Assembly: GCA_046350255.1 (NCBI GenBank) | Contig: JAXMAV010000006.1 | Coordinates: forward strand, 310,001 to 374,000 | Direction: 5' to 3' | DNA from: CALDUY01 sp046350255 | GTDB lineage: Bacteria; Planctomycetota; Planctomycetia; Gemmatales; Gemmataceae | DNA: 64,000 nt | Made by a program: the position numbers and the translations under genes | Shown here: positions 52,467 through 62,511 of the stretch, piece after piece | Position numbering within the stretch: the first letter of the stretch is position 1 | How the letters are laid out: every line of letters starts with the position of its first letter | Notes under the pieces: model-generated | Databases searched by the model: none | Told to the model about the DNA's origin: nothing | Seen by the model: the letters and a program-made list of their open reading frames with translations, nothing else

Positions 52467-55400
52467 CTATTTTTTCTCCTCCACGACGACCAGGGTCGGT
52501 CGAGATTCCGCCCGGTTCGTGGGGGTGTAATACTCGTAGGCCACCGCCGCGGGTGTGCGGGCACGCAGCGGATACTTCGGCTTCAGCGAGTACACGAAGG
52601 TGTGCTCGCTACCCGGCTTGACGTCGCCTAGGTACAGAATCACTTGCCGAGCTGTCACGCTGAACTTCTGCACCTTCTTCGCCGCCACCAACTCGGCGAA
52701 GTCGCCTGCATCGACGGTGAATCCCGGCGGAATGGGCAGATCGACGATCACGTTGTAGGTCGGTTGCGTCCCATGGTAACGCAGCGTGGCCGTGGCCTTG
52801 AGCAGGTCGGCGGTCGATAACTTGGTGCGATCGTAGGCCACATCCACCTCCAGCACGGGCCGGGCCGGCTTGCCCTCCTTGCGATGTGGCGCGAAATGCC
52901 GACCGACCACCTGGTACATCAGGCTGGTTTCGCCCTTCACCTCGATCGCCACCTCGGTAGTACCGCGACCCAGATGCCGTGTCAGATCGAACATCTGCAG
53001 CACATCGCTGTTCTTCTCGGTGATCGCTCCCGTCGCCACCTGCTTGCCGTTCACCAGCAAGGTAAACGGCGTCTCACCCTTCTGAGGAGTACCCTCGATG
53101 CCCGCGAGCAGCGCTTTGAGTGCCAGAATCGTCCCCTGGGTGCTACCCCAGTGGCCATCCGCACCCTTCGTCTTGATGAGATAGGAAAGCGACTTGTTCA
53201 CGCTGTTCGTGAACCCACCGTGACGCACCATGGCCATGACAGCCAGCGCCGTCGTTTCGATGCTCAAACCATCTTCCCGGGCATAGGTCAATGATTGGCC
53301 CTTGGCCGGGAAGAAGACAGCGTTCCATTCCGGCTTTCGCTCCTGCATTCCATCGAGCTTGCGCAACAGACGCGTTAATACCTCATGGGTGGAATCATCC
53401 TTGGCATCCCAGGCGGCCAGGGCATTACCGGCCAGGGCCAGGATGTACGGGTTGTCGGCCCGCGGAGCATGCTCGCGGATGTAGTCGATGGCCTTTTTCA
53501 GCGAGGCGAATTGTGGCTGTTTCTGCCAACCCTCGGGCTTGGCCATGCTGTCGAGCAGCGCCCAGGTCACGTAACTGGTCAGCAGCAGCTTCGGATCGCC
53601 CATGCGTTCGATCGATTCGCCATGGGTAGCGCCAATGTTTGACCAGGTGCCATCGGCCGCCTGCTGCTTCATTAACCAGGCCTGGGTGCGGTCGATGATC
53701 CCGCGATCGATGGGCCAGACCCGGGCCATGTCGTTGAACTCCTGCAACCCGTAGGCGCTGAGCCAGACCAGCGGTGGGCCGCTACCCCACCAGTCGAAGC
53801 CACCACCCGGCCGCTCGAAGGTCAACAACCGCTGGTAACCGGCCGACAGGAACTGCTCGGACCGGGCAAGCAGCGCAGGCGACCCCTGGCGCGAACGCTT
53901 GATGTAATCGACTACCAGGATGTTGGGATAGGCCGACGACGAGGTTTGCTCGAAACAGCCCGTCGGCATCCGCAGCATCCCTTCCAGCCCCTCGATCACC
54001 TGGCTCATCACGCCCGGATAAACCTTCACTAGCAACCGCTGACTATCCTCGATGGCCTCGGCCGGCACCGTCACCGAGTGCTTGACGCTCCCCTTCAGCC
54101 GATCGGTGAACACCTGCTCGACCGGGGTGCCGTCCGGAAGTACCTCGATGGTGCGCTTGATCGCGTCCGACAGTTTGGCGCCCTTGGCCTCCACGGTGAG
54201 TGGAAACTTGCCCACCTTGCGCGCCTTGATGCGAAAACGCACCGACGTTACCTGCCCGGCTTCGAGGTTGAGGAATCGCACCGGTCCCGCCTCATCCACC
54301 AGTTCAAACCAGGGCTCGCGCTGCAGCCGCAGTGTGACGGTTTGAGGAGTTTTGAGATAGTTGTACACGGCGACGGGGAAGGCCACCTCGTCGTTCTGGG
54401 TCAAGGCCACTGGCAGGTCCAGATCGACGAAGAAATCCTGGAAGACCCGCAACGGGGTGGTCACGCCTCCCAGCAACCCCGCTCGCGACGAGGCCGAGGC
54501 TGATAGTCTCCAGGTGGTGATGGAATCGGCGAACGGCACCTCAAGGGTGGCGCGTCCCTGGGCATCGGTGATCAGTGCCGGCTGCCAAAGCAGCGTTTCA
54601 GGGAAATACTCGCGCAACCGCATGGCAGGGGGTTCGGCCGACGTCTTGCTGGTATCTACAGGACCGGACACAGCGGTTGGGTTGGACATGCTTTTAGTAT
54701 TGGCGGCCATCATGGGCATGGGTCCACCTCCAGCACCACCCAGAGCCCCGGCTCCCGGAGGAAACATTCCGCCTCCACCAGGCCCGGCCATACCTGGCAT
54801 GGCCCCCCTACCCCCAAAAAACATCATTTGATCGTCCCGGTAGCGCATATGCAGATTTGCCCGGGATAAGTCCCGACTTTGTTCGCGCCACCAGATGGTG
54901 TTAGAAAAGACAACATTCAGGGGGTGGAGAGTAACATCGTCCGATGTGCCGAGTTTCCCATCCGGGCCGGGAGAAAGCAGGGTGTACTGGTTGAAAGTAT
55001 CCATCCCTGTCTGATTCTTCTCTTTAGCGGATCTCTTGACAAGCTTGATAGCGTGGCCCCAGGCATCCAGACCCCAGTGCGCCCCGCGGCTTTTTACTGC
55101 ATCTTGCAACAGAGACTCTTCCAGCATCCACTGACCACCCCGAAACCAACGTGGCTGGTTATTGTGGGCCAGCTGGAAGATGGCCTGGGCCATGGTTTGT
55201 ATGCGATGTTGGGTATAAGCCCGGGCGAAACTGTCCGGCGTAAACTTCGCCTCGAAATCACTGAGGGAATTCAACTCAATTGGCTGTCCCAGGCTATCCT
55301 TGATCACATTTGGCTCAAGCGACCTCGCCTTGACCATGTCTTCGAGAAGGCCCGGGATGAAAGTCAGCTGGCCCGTTTTTCGGTCTCGAATCAGAACCTG

Positions 55401-57836
55401 TTTGTTGGTGTCGGCATAGTTGAAGAGTGAAACGCCAATCCACGTCAGCCTTTCCCGCAACATGCTTAGGCGACCCTGAGTCGGATCTACTTGCCAGCGC
55501 GAGGGAACCCGAGGCTGGACCGCGCTAAACAGTACCTTGGCGGCTTCCTGTTTGGCTTCGGGCAACTCGTGCTGGCGAACCAGCGTGTCAATGGCTTCGC
55601 CAGGCTTGTAGTTCACCTGGGCGGCTGGCTTGAGAAGCTCCTCCTGGAGCGTGAAGAAGACCTTCTCGAGTCCAGGCTGCATGTCTTGCAGCGCGTAAAC
55701 CGCCTCATCGACTATCAGCACACCCAGGGCTGCCGGTGCGGGTTTACCCCGGGCATCGGTTACCTCGAACTGAATCTTCCCTCCCTCCCCGGGTCGGTAC
55801 TCCTTCCGGTCAGCCTGGATCTTGATGTTCAGCTCGGCTGCTGCGTTGACGTAAACGATGCGCGAATCGCGCACCACCTCGCCGGACGCCAGCACCTGAT
55901 AGGCGTGGATGTCCAGGGTGCCGAACAGGTGAGCCGGCAGATCGAGCGAGGTACTCGCCTTACCATCTTTGACATCCAGCCAGCGCGTAAGCATGGTTTG
56001 CCCGGACTTGACGACGTCCAGGTAGACGGTTGGAGTGCCGCCGGAGCTGAGCACATCCACACGAAGGCGGTCGCCTCCCTGGTAAATGGCCCGGTCGAGC
56101 CGCAGCAACAGGTTATCCCCAAGGGCATCGCACGAAAGGCGCGTGGAAACCGAGGAGGTCAGGCCGCGATCATCGCGGGCCGTCGCGGCAACCTGCAGGT
56201 AATTCGTGGGCCCCCACTGTTGCTGCATGCCCCCCAGCATCTCGACATTGCGTTGTCCCCATTCATTCGCGGTGATCTGGTCGGCTTTGGGAGTGAACCG
56301 AAACTCGGCCAGCCCGTTGGCTCCGGTGCGCAGCGTCGCCATGGGTTTCCCCGCAGGGGCGGCGCCAAAGTAGACCTCGACCCCGCAGGTGGCCGGGCTG
56401 CCATCGGGATACAGCGCTGCGACGTGGATCCGGTTTTCCACGGAGGGAATGATCCGGCCGCCCTCGGGTAGGAAGGTCAGCTGGATCGGCCGATCGCTGA
56501 CCGGATAGGTCTTCGTGAGTGTTTCGGTGTGCGAGGCGGCATCGGTGATGCGGGCCTCGAGCTTGACGATGGCTTTGCCCCCGGCCAGCGGCGTGCCGAC
56601 GAAGTAGTCGGGCAACTTGATCTCAAAATCGATATGTCCATGACGGTCGGTGCTACCCTTGAACGTGGTGAACTCCTTGAACGCCACATCGAAGGTGCTG
56701 GCGCGGATCTCCACCTGTCCCTCGGCTACTGGCTTCCCGAAGAAGTAGTCGGCCTGGATGCTTCCGCGAATGGTCTCTTTGGGCTGGAAGTAACTCTTGT
56801 TCGGCTTGAGGTCCACCTTGAACTTCGGCAGCACGTACTTGCGCACAGCCACCACCTTCTCGGCTCGATGCTCGCCCAGCAAGGCCCGCACGCGATACTC
56901 ACCCATGTTGACCTCGTCCGCCAGGGTGAAGTCCACGAAGGCGATGCCGTGGTCGTCGGTGGTGACCGGCTTCTTGAAGACCTTGTTTCCCTTGCCGTCC
57001 TCGATCTCAAAGGTCAACTCGGCCTTCGCGGTGGGGCGAAGGTGAAACGAGCTGAGCGCGAGCGCCCGGATCCGCATGGTCTGCCCGGGCTGGTACAACG
57101 GCTTGTCGGAAGTCAGCAGGACCTTTGGCGATGCCAGCACCTTGACCGGGCGAGATAGCTTCTCCTCACCCAGGGCCGAACGCGTTGTCACCTGCAACTG
57201 ATAATCGCCAGGGGGAGTCTCGGGCACCTGGCAGCGCACCTGGGCGACTCCATCCTCTCCGGTGGTGCCTCGGTACAGTAGTTGCGCCTTGCCCATGGCC
57301 GGCTGAAGTATCACCTGCACCTCGGATCGGAGAGGCACCGTTTTCGTGACCGAGCGCACACCCCGGACCTGCACCCGGAGTTCTGTCTCGCTGCCGGCGT
57401 GGTATTCCGTGGAGGCTATCAGCGCGGTTTCATGGGCCCTGGCGAGCAAGATGCGATCCAGCGGCGTTTCGCTGATTTGATCGTCCCACTTGCAGCGGAC
57501 GATCAGATTGGCCGGGCTTCCCTTCACACCGGAAAAGCGCACACTGGTCTGCGTGGCGGCGCCCGCTTCGAGACTCTTTTCGGTGCTTTGAAGGACTTTG
57601 CCGCTTTCGTTCGCGAGTTCGACCCGGATGTTGCGCTGCTTCTTCGAGGCAGGCACCTCCACGGTGAATCGCAGCTGTTCAGTGGTCTGGAACCCAGCGC
57701 TAACCCGGGCCGGGGACGCGGCCTGGGCCTCTTGGGAGGGAGATGTCACTAGGAGTAATCCGACAAGGCCGGCCAGGCTCAATGGGACCAACGCCCGAAC
57801 CGTCCTGTCTCCGAGGGCAGGAGTGGACATGGACAC
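52467..57836 (-). CDS. Giant alpha-2-macroglobulin with intact thioester motif
   Basis: 1,789 residues. A signal peptide (LVPLSLAGLVGLLLVT) is followed by macroglobulin-like beta domains (KPLYQPGQTMRIRALAL of MG2; YVLPKFKVDLKPNKSYF of MG3). A hinge at about 1005-1045 is Gly/Met/Pro-rich. The A2M core has LLWQPALITDAQGRATLEV, the thioester GCFEQ (Cys1294-Gln1297) in MPTGCFEQTSSSAYPN, and a complement-type helical toroid after it (AYGLQEFNDMARVWPID). The thioester should let it trap proteases by covalent bonds, as in eukaryotic A2M and bacterial type 1 A2Ms. The Gly-rich stretch lies where a bait-like or linker part could be. No penicillin-binding partner (PbpC) is next to it, unlike Escherichia coli yfhM. 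It is the only gene of its kind in the window. Confidence 0.92.
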   Translation of the reverse strand: MSMSTPALGDRTVRALVPLSLAGLVGLLLVTSPSQEAQAASPARVSAGFQTTEQLRFTVEVPASKKQRNIRVELANESGKVLQSTEKSLEAGAATQTSVRFSGVKGSPANLIVRCKWDDQISETPLDRILLARAHETALIASTEYHAGSETELRVQVRGVRSVTKTVPLRSEVQVILQPAMGKAQLLYRGTTGEDGVAQVRCQVPETPPGDYQLQVTTRSALGEEKLSRPVKVLASPKVLLTSDKPLYQPGQTMRIRALALSSFHLRPTAKAELTFEIEDGKGNKVFKKPVTTDDHGIAFVDFTLADEVNMGEYRVRALLGEHRAEKVVAVRKYVLPKFKVDLKPNKSYFQPKETIRGSIQADYFFGKPVAEGQVEIRASTFDVAFKEFTTFKGSTDRHGHIDFEIKLPDYFVGTPLAGGKAIVKLEARITDAASHTETLTKTYPVSDRPIQLTFLPEGGRIIPSVENRIHVAALYPDGSPATCGVEVYFGAAPAGKPMATLRTGANGLAEFRFTPKADQITANEWGQRNVEMLGGMQQQWGPTNYLQVAATARDDRGLTSSVSTRLSCDALGDNLLLRLDRAIYQGGDRLRVDVLSSGGTPTVYLDVVKSGQTMLTRWLDVKDGKASTSLDLPAHLFGTLDIHAYQVLASGEVVRDSRIVYVNAAAELNIKIQADRKEYRPGEGGKIQFEVTDARGKPAPAALGVLIVDEAVYALQDMQPGLEKVFFTLQEELLKPAAQVNYKPGEAIDTLVRQHELPEAKQEAAKVLFSAVQPRVPSRWQVDPTQGRLSMLRERLTWIGVSLFNYADTNKQVLIRDRKTGQLTFIPGLLEDMVKARSLEPNVIKDSLGQPIELNSLSDFEAKFTPDSFARAYTQHRIQTMAQAIFQLAHNNQPRWFRGGQWMLEESLLQDAVKSRGAHWGLDAWGHAIKLVKRSAKEKNQTGMDTFNQYTLLSPGPDGKLGTSDDVTLHPLNVVFSNTIWWREQSRDLSRANLHMRYRDDQMMFFGGRGAMPGMAGPGGGGMFPPGAGALGGAGGGPMPMMAANTKSMSNPTAVSGPVDTSKTSAEPPAMRLREYFPETLLWQPALITDAQGRATLEVPFADSITTWRLSASASSRAGLLGGVTTPLRVFQDFFVDLDLPVALTQNDEVAFPVAVYNYLKTPQTVTLRLQREPWFELVDEAGPVRFLNLEAGQVTSVRFRIKARKVGKFPLTVEAKGAKLSDAIKRTIEVLPDGTPVEQVFTDRLKGSVKHSVTVPAEAIEDSQRLLVKVYPGVMSQVIEGLEGMLRMPTGCFEQTSSSAYPNILVVDYIKRSRQGSPALLARSEQFLSAGYQRLLTFERPGGGFDWWGSGPPLVWLSAYGLQEFNDMARVWPIDRGIIDRTQAWLMKQQAADGTWSNIGATHGESIERMGDPKLLLTSYVTWALLDSMAKPEGWQKQPQFASLKKAIDYIREHAPRADNPYILALAGNALAAWDAKDDSTHEVLTRLLRKLDGMQERKPEWNAVFFPAKGQSLTYAREDGLSIETTALAVMAMVRHGGFTNSVNKSLSYLIKTKGADGHWGSTQGTILALKALLAGIEGTPQKGETPFTLLVNGKQVATGAITEKNSDVLQMFDLTRHLGRGTTEVAIEVKGETSLMYQVVGRHFAPHRKEGKPARPVLEVDVAYDRTKLSTADLLKATATLRYHGTQPTYNVIVDLPIPPGFTVDAGDFAELVAAKKVQKFSVTARQVILYLGDVKPGSEHTFVYSLKPKYPLRARTPAAVAYEYYTPTNRAESRPTLVVVEEKK

Positions 57837-57925
57837 CTCCAGGGGTGTTACAACACAGGATCTACCTGTACTCTCAACGATCGATGGGCCAAAAAGTTTG
57901 CGAGCAGGCTCACCGGACCAGGTTT

Positions 57926-59938
57926 CTAGCCGCCTCCGATCAGTTGATCGAAGCCAGATTCATCCAGAATGGGAACGCCCAGGCTCCGCGCCTTGTCGAG
58001 CTTGCTGCCAGCATCTTCACCCGCTACCAGGAAACTGGTGTTCTTGGAGACACTACTGCCCACCTTGCCTCCATGGTCGGCGATCAGTTTTTCGATCTCG
58101 CTCCGCTTGTATTTCGCCAGGACGCCAGTCACCACCACCGTCTTGCCGCTGAGTGCCCCACTGGCGAGCGCGCGGACATCCTCGGTGAGTTTCACCCCGG
58201 CCGCCCGCAGGTCGTCGATCAGTTCCTGCCCAGCCGGGCCATGGAGGAACTCCCAGACACTATCGGCGCGCGTGGGACCAAACCCCTCGATGCTCGCGAG
58301 CTGAGCCCGGGAAGCGGCCAGGAGGAAATCGATCGAGGGAAACGCCCGGGCCAGGATCTGCCCCATGCTTTCGCCGACGTTGGGAATGTTGAGCGCCGCC
58401 AGGAGTCGGCCCAGCCCTCGACTCTTGCTGGCCTCGATTCCATCGAGCAGGTTTTGCGCAGATTTCTTGCCCACGCGCTCGAGGGACACCAGCTGTTCGA
58501 GTGTGAGACGATAGACGTCTGACACTTTCTGCACCAGGCCTGCCTGCACCAGCGCCCGGGCCATTTCCTCACCCAGGCCAGCGATATCCATGCGATCGCG
58601 TTTGGCAAACGATTCGAGCCGCCCCTGCAGCTGGGCCGGACAGGTGGCTGTCGCGGTACACACCATCGAGGTGCCGGTCTCGTTCAACCGGGTCGGCGCT
58701 CCACAGGCCGGGCAGTTGGAAGGAAAGAGAAAGGGAGGCTCGTTGCCGGTGCGTAACTCGGGGAGGACGTGTTCGACGTGGGGGATGATGTCGCCGCGCT
58801 TGACCACCACGGCCATGTCACCCACCCGGATATCCTTCTGCTTGACCTGCGCTGCGTTGTGCAGCGAGGCATACTGCACCGTGGTCTGCGCAAGGGTCAC
58901 GGGCTCCAGTCGCGCCACGGGCGTTTGCTCGCCGTACTTGCCCACGGAGATTTCGATATCGAGGATCCGCGTCATCGCTTCCTCGGCCTCGAACTTGTAG
59001 GCCGTGGCCCAGCGGACGTGCTTGCTCGTCGCTCCCAGGCGATCTCGCGCCTCCAGATCGTCAAGCTTGATCACCAGACCATCGATGTCGTAAGGCAAGG
59101 AGGAACGGCGCTCGTTCCAGCGCTCGCACTCCGCGATCACGTCGGTGATGGAATCGTAGGCACGGGTCTCCGGGTTGACCGGAAAGCCGAAGGCACGCAG
59201 TGTCTCCAGGCACAGTTCGTGGGTGTGCAGGTCGAGCCCCTCGACGGCACCGGTAGAGTAAGCGAACATGCGCAGCTTGCGACTGGCACACTGACGCGGA
59301 TCGAGTAACTTGAGCGAACCCGCGGTGAGGTTGCGAGGATTGGCTGCCGGCTTCTCCCCCCGCGCCGTGGACGCCTCATTGAAGCGGGCAAAATCGGCCC
59401 GGGTCATGTAGATCTCGCCGCGTGCCTCGAACAGCGCGGGAGGATGTTCGCAGCGCAAACGCAGCGGCAACGCCGATATGGTCCGCAGGTTGTGGGTGAC
59501 GTCGTCCCCCTTCTCCCCATCGCCCCGCGTGACGCCCACGTCGAGCAATCCGTTGACGTAGGTTAGCGAGATGGCGACGCCATCAATCTTGGGTTCCACG
59601 ACATAGCGCACCTTCGTACCCGCACCCACCAGCTTCCGCAGGCGGCTGTCGAACTCGCGAAGCTCGGCCGCACTGGTGCATTTGTCGATGGAGAGCATCG
59701 GGATACGATGTGGCACCGTCCGAAAACCAGGGATGGGTGCGCCGCCGACCCGTTGCGTGGGGCTATCTGGCGTGATGAGTTCTGGGTGCTGCTTTTCCAG
59801 GGCAACCAGCTCATCGAGAAGGCTATCGAACTCCTTGTCGGAGATTTCCGGAGCCGCATCCAGGTAATAGCGATCGTTGTGATACTGCACCAGCCGACGA
59901 AGCTCAGCGATGCGAGTGGCGGAAGCGCTGGCGGTCAT
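57926..59938 (-). CDS. ligA: NAD-dependent DNA ligase
   Basis: 670 residues from ATG 59938 (MTASASATRIAELRRLVQYHNDRYY). It seals nicks in replication and repair using NAD+. It has the domain Ia DRYYLDAAPEISDKEFDSL, the adenylated Lys117 in VEPKIDG, the zinc finger CPACGAPTRLNETG plus later CTATATC, HhH motifs, and a C-terminal BRCT (ALSGKTVVVTGVLAKYKRSEIEKLIADHGG). The start overlaps the TGA of the small membrane protein gene (ATGA). Confidence 0.97.
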   Translation of the reverse strand: MTASASATRIAELRRLVQYHNDRYYLDAAPEISDKEFDSLLDELVALEKQHPELITPDSPTQRVGGAPIPGFRTVPHRIPMLSIDKCTSAAELREFDSRLRKLVGAGTKVRYVVEPKIDGVAISLTYVNGLLDVGVTRGDGEKGDDVTHNLRTISALPLRLRCEHPPALFEARGEIYMTRADFARFNEASTARGEKPAANPRNLTAGSLKLLDPRQCASRKLRMFAYSTGAVEGLDLHTHELCLETLRAFGFPVNPETRAYDSITDVIAECERWNERRSSLPYDIDGLVIKLDDLEARDRLGATSKHVRWATAYKFEAEEAMTRILDIEISVGKYGEQTPVARLEPVTLAQTTVQYASLHNAAQVKQKDIRVGDMAVVVKRGDIIPHVEHVLPELRTGNEPPFLFPSNCPACGAPTRLNETGTSMVCTATATCPAQLQGRLESFAKRDRMDIAGLGEEMARALVQAGLVQKVSDVYRLTLEQLVSLERVGKKSAQNLLDGIEASKSRGLGRLLAALNIPNVGESMGQILARAFPSIDFLLAASRAQLASIEGFGPTRADSVWEFLHGPAGQELIDDLRAAGVKLTEDVRALASGALSGKTVVVTGVLAKYKRSEIEKLIADHGGKVGSSVSKNTSFLVAGEDAGSKLDKARSLGVPILDESGFDQLIGGG

Positions 59939-60312
59939 GGTTCCTGTTTCCTCAGTGGCTGCGGAAGCACGATGCCTTCGCTCAGGGAAGGTAAATCCAG
60001 CCGGTCGGGCGAGCGGGCATCGCGGTCCGCCATTGTGGGCAGAGGCGAGCGATCGTTCAAGCTCCGTCGCACATCCCAGGCCATACTGGCGACCCCCAGC
60101 ACGATGAGCACGCCTACCTCGATCAGCAGCCACTTCCAGCCATCTGCTCGTAACGCATCGCGCAACGCCGAAGGAGGCAAGGTAGCGCCGCTGTCGAGGG
60201 CGCGCTGCTCCAGCACCGGGACAAGGGCGTAGGCCAACGCCGTGACGGAAAACACCAGCCCCGCGACCAGGAGGAGCAGATACAGAGGATTACGTGGCTC
60301 GGCCGACGACAT
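59935..60312 (-). CDS. Small two-TM membrane protein upstream of ligA
   Basis: 125 residues. Two hydrophobic helices: PLYLLLLVAGLVFSVTALAYALV (about 9-31) and KWLLIEVGVLIVLGVASMAW (about 60-79). The tail is charged (RSPLPTMADRDARSPDRLDL). It overlaps ligA by ATGA, so the two are translated together, though no functional link is known. No family recognised. Confidence 0.72.
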   Translation of the reverse strand: MSSAEPRNPLYLLLLVAGLVFSVTALAYALVPVLEQRALDSGATLPPSALRDALRADGWKWLLIEVGVLIVLGVASMAWDVRRSLNDRSPLPTMADRDARSPDRLDLPSLSEGIVLPQPLRKQEP

Positions 60313-60388
60313 GCTTCGCCTTGATCAAGAACGGCAGGGAACCCGAGGCTCCCCACCGTGCGCCATCACCATCACCCATGTGGAGACA

Positions 60389-60841
60389 TCAGGATCCAAT
60401 GATCCAGGGTGCATCGACCGGCTTGAAGGTGGTGACTTCTTCAGGCCGGAACCACAGGGCGATTTCCTTCTCCGCGTTCTCCACGCTGTCGCTTCCATGC
60501 ACCAGGTTGTTCTGCACGCTGAGGGCCAGGTCGCCGCGAATGGTACCGGGAGCGGCCTTGGCGCCGTCGGTGGCACCGATCAGATTGCGAGCGACCACCA
60601 CGGCGTTGGGCCCTTCGAGCACGAGCGCCACGGTCGGTCCGCTGGTGAGAAACTGCACCAGCGAGCCGAAGAACGGCCGTTCCTTGTGGACGTCGTAGTG
60701 CCGTTCGGCCAGACTCCGGTCGGCCTGCACCAGTTTCAGGGCAGCGAGTCGGAGTCCCTTGCGTTCAAACCGGGCCAGTATCTCCCCCGCCAGGCGACGT
60801 TGCACGGAATCGGGCTTGAGAAGAATCAGAGTGCGTTCCAT
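60389..60841 (-). CDS. ndk: Nucleoside diphosphate kinase
   Basis: 150 residues, full length. It moves the gamma phosphate between nucleotides. MERTLILLKPDSVQRRLAGEIL opens the protein, followed by HYDVHKERPFFGSLVQFLTSGP, VLEGPNAV, GATDGAKAAPGTIR and the active His115 in NLVHGSDS. All of the nucleotide-binding residues of the family appear present. It is followed by the small membrane protein gene and ligA on the same strand, 76 bp on. Confidence 0.97.
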   Translation of the reverse strand: MERTLILLKPDSVQRRLAGEILARFERKGLRLAALKLVQADRSLAERHYDVHKERPFFGSLVQFLTSGPTVALVLEGPNAVVVARNLIGATDGAKAAPGTIRGDLALSVQNNLVHGSDSVENAEKEIALWFRPEEVTTFKPVDAPWIIGS

Positions 60842-61044
60842 CGGAAACTGTTACTCCAGGAAAAATGGAAAAAACTCACCTCGTGGGTCAAGTGATCATC
60901 CTAGGAATGCTGGAGATATAGGAACGGTTCCGGCTCACTTCACCAATTTTTCACGGTGATTTTTCCCGGGATGCGATTGCCTTTCCTACTCCCAAACCTG
61001 ATCTTAAATGGCATACATAGTCAGCTTTCATCGGAGACGACCCC
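60842..61044. other. Divergent intergenic region between ndk and the DUF1559 gene
   Basis: 203 bp between the starts of ndk (minus) and the DUF1559 gene (plus); it must hold both promoters. The DNA is more AT-rich than its surroundings (ctTAAATggcatacatag at 61000-61020). No clear consensus pair, riboswitch or hairpin was recognised. Confidence 0.45.
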
Positions 61045-62022
61045 ATGCTTCGGCGCAGAGGCTTCACGCTTATAGAGTTGTTGGTGGTGATCGCCATCAT
61101 CGCCATTTTGATCGGACTGTTGCTCCCCGCCGTGCAGAAGGTCCGCGAGGCGGCGGCCCGCATGCAGTGCAGCAATAATCTCAAGCAGATCGGCCTCGCC
61201 TGTCACAACTACGAGGGAACCTTTAGTGTGCTTCCTCCGGGTCTTAATCTGCCCATTTCCAGCGCCTCCGGCGCGGTGTTTCCCACCAACGCCCACGTGA
61301 CGGCGGGTCGCATCGGCCAACCCCCTTACCCCAACCAGTTCGGTTCGTGGATGATGTACCTCCTCCCTTACATCGAGCAGGAGAACGTCTCCAAACAAAT
61401 GAACTTCACTGTGCGAGAATACGGAAACTGTAACGGCCCCACCTCCATTGGGGCGACCGTGATCAAAACCTACCTGTGCCCATCGTCGGTAGTGAAGCCC
61501 CAGGTGACGTTCACCACTGGTGGAGTCACCTACTACTTTGGATCGAACAGTTACCTGGCCAACGCCGGCACCATCTCCTGGTTCGCCTCGGATATGACGT
61601 TCGACGGCGTCTTCCAGATCAACAGCAAGCTCAACCTCCTCGGCATCCTCGATGGTACCTCCAATACCCTGATGGTGGGAGAGCGCGATCATAAAGATCC
61701 ATGCCACAACGCCGCGGTGCTCGGCAGCAGTGGGCTCGATAGTCTCTCCGGTTGGGCCTGGGCAAACTACAACGCCCCTCAGGATTACTTCGGCGGTGCT
61801 CGTGTGCCCATCAATTTCTTGCTGGCCCCTTGCACCTCGGCTCCCTCCTTCGCAGTGCGCGATCCTCGCGTAAATGCGTTCGGCAGCCTCCATCCGGGTG
61901 GAGCGAATTTTGTCTTCTGCGACGGTTCGGTGCGTTTCCTGACGCTGACCAGCACGGCCGACCTACCCACTCTGCAGCTGCTTGCTCGTCCCATGGATGG
62001 CCAGGTGGTCAACCTTCCTTGA
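61045..62022 (+). CDS. DUF1559 prepilin-like protein
   Basis: 325 residues. It begins RRRGFTLIELLVVIAIIAIL, a type IV prepilin N-terminal cleavage/methylation motif (cleavage after Gly6, then Phe). A DUF1559 start follows (LLPAVQKVREAAARMQCSNNLKQIGLACHNYE) and the usual C-terminal HPGGANFVFCDGSVRFLT. These are the largest family in planctomycete genomes, and are secreted, pilin-like proteins of unproven role. It is followed by two small lipoproteins on the same strand, in a common arrangement for this family. Confidence 0.96.
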   Translation: MLRRRGFTLIELLVVIAIIAILIGLLLPAVQKVREAAARMQCSNNLKQIGLACHNYEGTFSVLPPGLNLPISSASGAVFPTNAHVTAGRIGQPPYPNQFGSWMMYLLPYIEQENVSKQMNFTVREYGNCNGPTSIGATVIKTYLCPSSVVKPQVTFTTGGVTYYFGSNSYLANAGTISWFASDMTFDGVFQINSKLNLLGILDGTSNTLMVGERDHKDPCHNAAVLGSSGLDSLSGWAWANYNAPQDYFGGARVPINFLLAPCTSAPSFAVRDPRVNAFGSLHPGGANFVFCDGSVRFLTLTSTADLPTLQLLARPMDGQVVNLP

Positions 62023-62049
62023 TGAGTGTAGCCTGGCAGGAGTAATGTC

Positions 62050-62496
62050 ATGCCGCGCCGGGTTTTAGTGATTCTTGTGATTGCCATGGCCTGCGTCGGG
62101 TGCGGCCCCAAACCGCCCCCGATTGTTCCGGTCGAGGGGCGGGTCATGCTGAATGGCAAGCCCCTCGCCCGCGCCGAGGTTCGATTCTTCCCGATGATCA
62201 AGTTTGGCGGCGAGTACATCGCGGTCGGCGAAACCGATGAAAACGGCTACTACAAACTCGAATGCATGGCACAGCCCGGCGCCTGTGCCTGCGAAAATCG
62301 GGTGACCGTAACCGAGGGATCCGTGCCAGAAGATTGCCGGGGAATGTCCGCCGAATCACAGGCACGCCTGGTTCGCTATCAAGCCTCTCTTAAGAATCGA
62401 CCCATTCCTGGAAAGTACGCCAACCTGGCGCAAAGCCCACTCAAGTTCCTGGTGAGCCCGGACCAGAAGAACTACCCCATCGATCTGGAACGCTGA
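62050..62496 (+). CDS. Small TTR-like lipoprotein A
   Basis: 148 residues. A lipoprotein signal (RVLVILVIAMACVGC, lipobox Cys18) is followed by a transthyretin/carboxypeptidase-regulatory-like beta fold (VEGRVMLNGKPLARAEVRFFP, GETDENGYYKL). The C-terminal third, LKNRPIPGKYANLAQSPLKF and QKNYPIDLER, is also found in the next gene. It is 27 bp after the DUF1559 gene. Role unknown; probably supports the surface pseudopilin. Confidence 0.82.
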   Translation: MPRRVLVILVIAMACVGCGPKPPPIVPVEGRVMLNGKPLARAEVRFFPMIKFGGEYIAVGETDENGYYKLECMAQPGACACENRVTVTEGSVPEDCRGMSAESQARLVRYQASLKNRPIPGKYANLAQSPLKFLVSPDQKNYPIDLER

Positions 62497-62511
62497 CCCA
62501 GAGGATGACGC

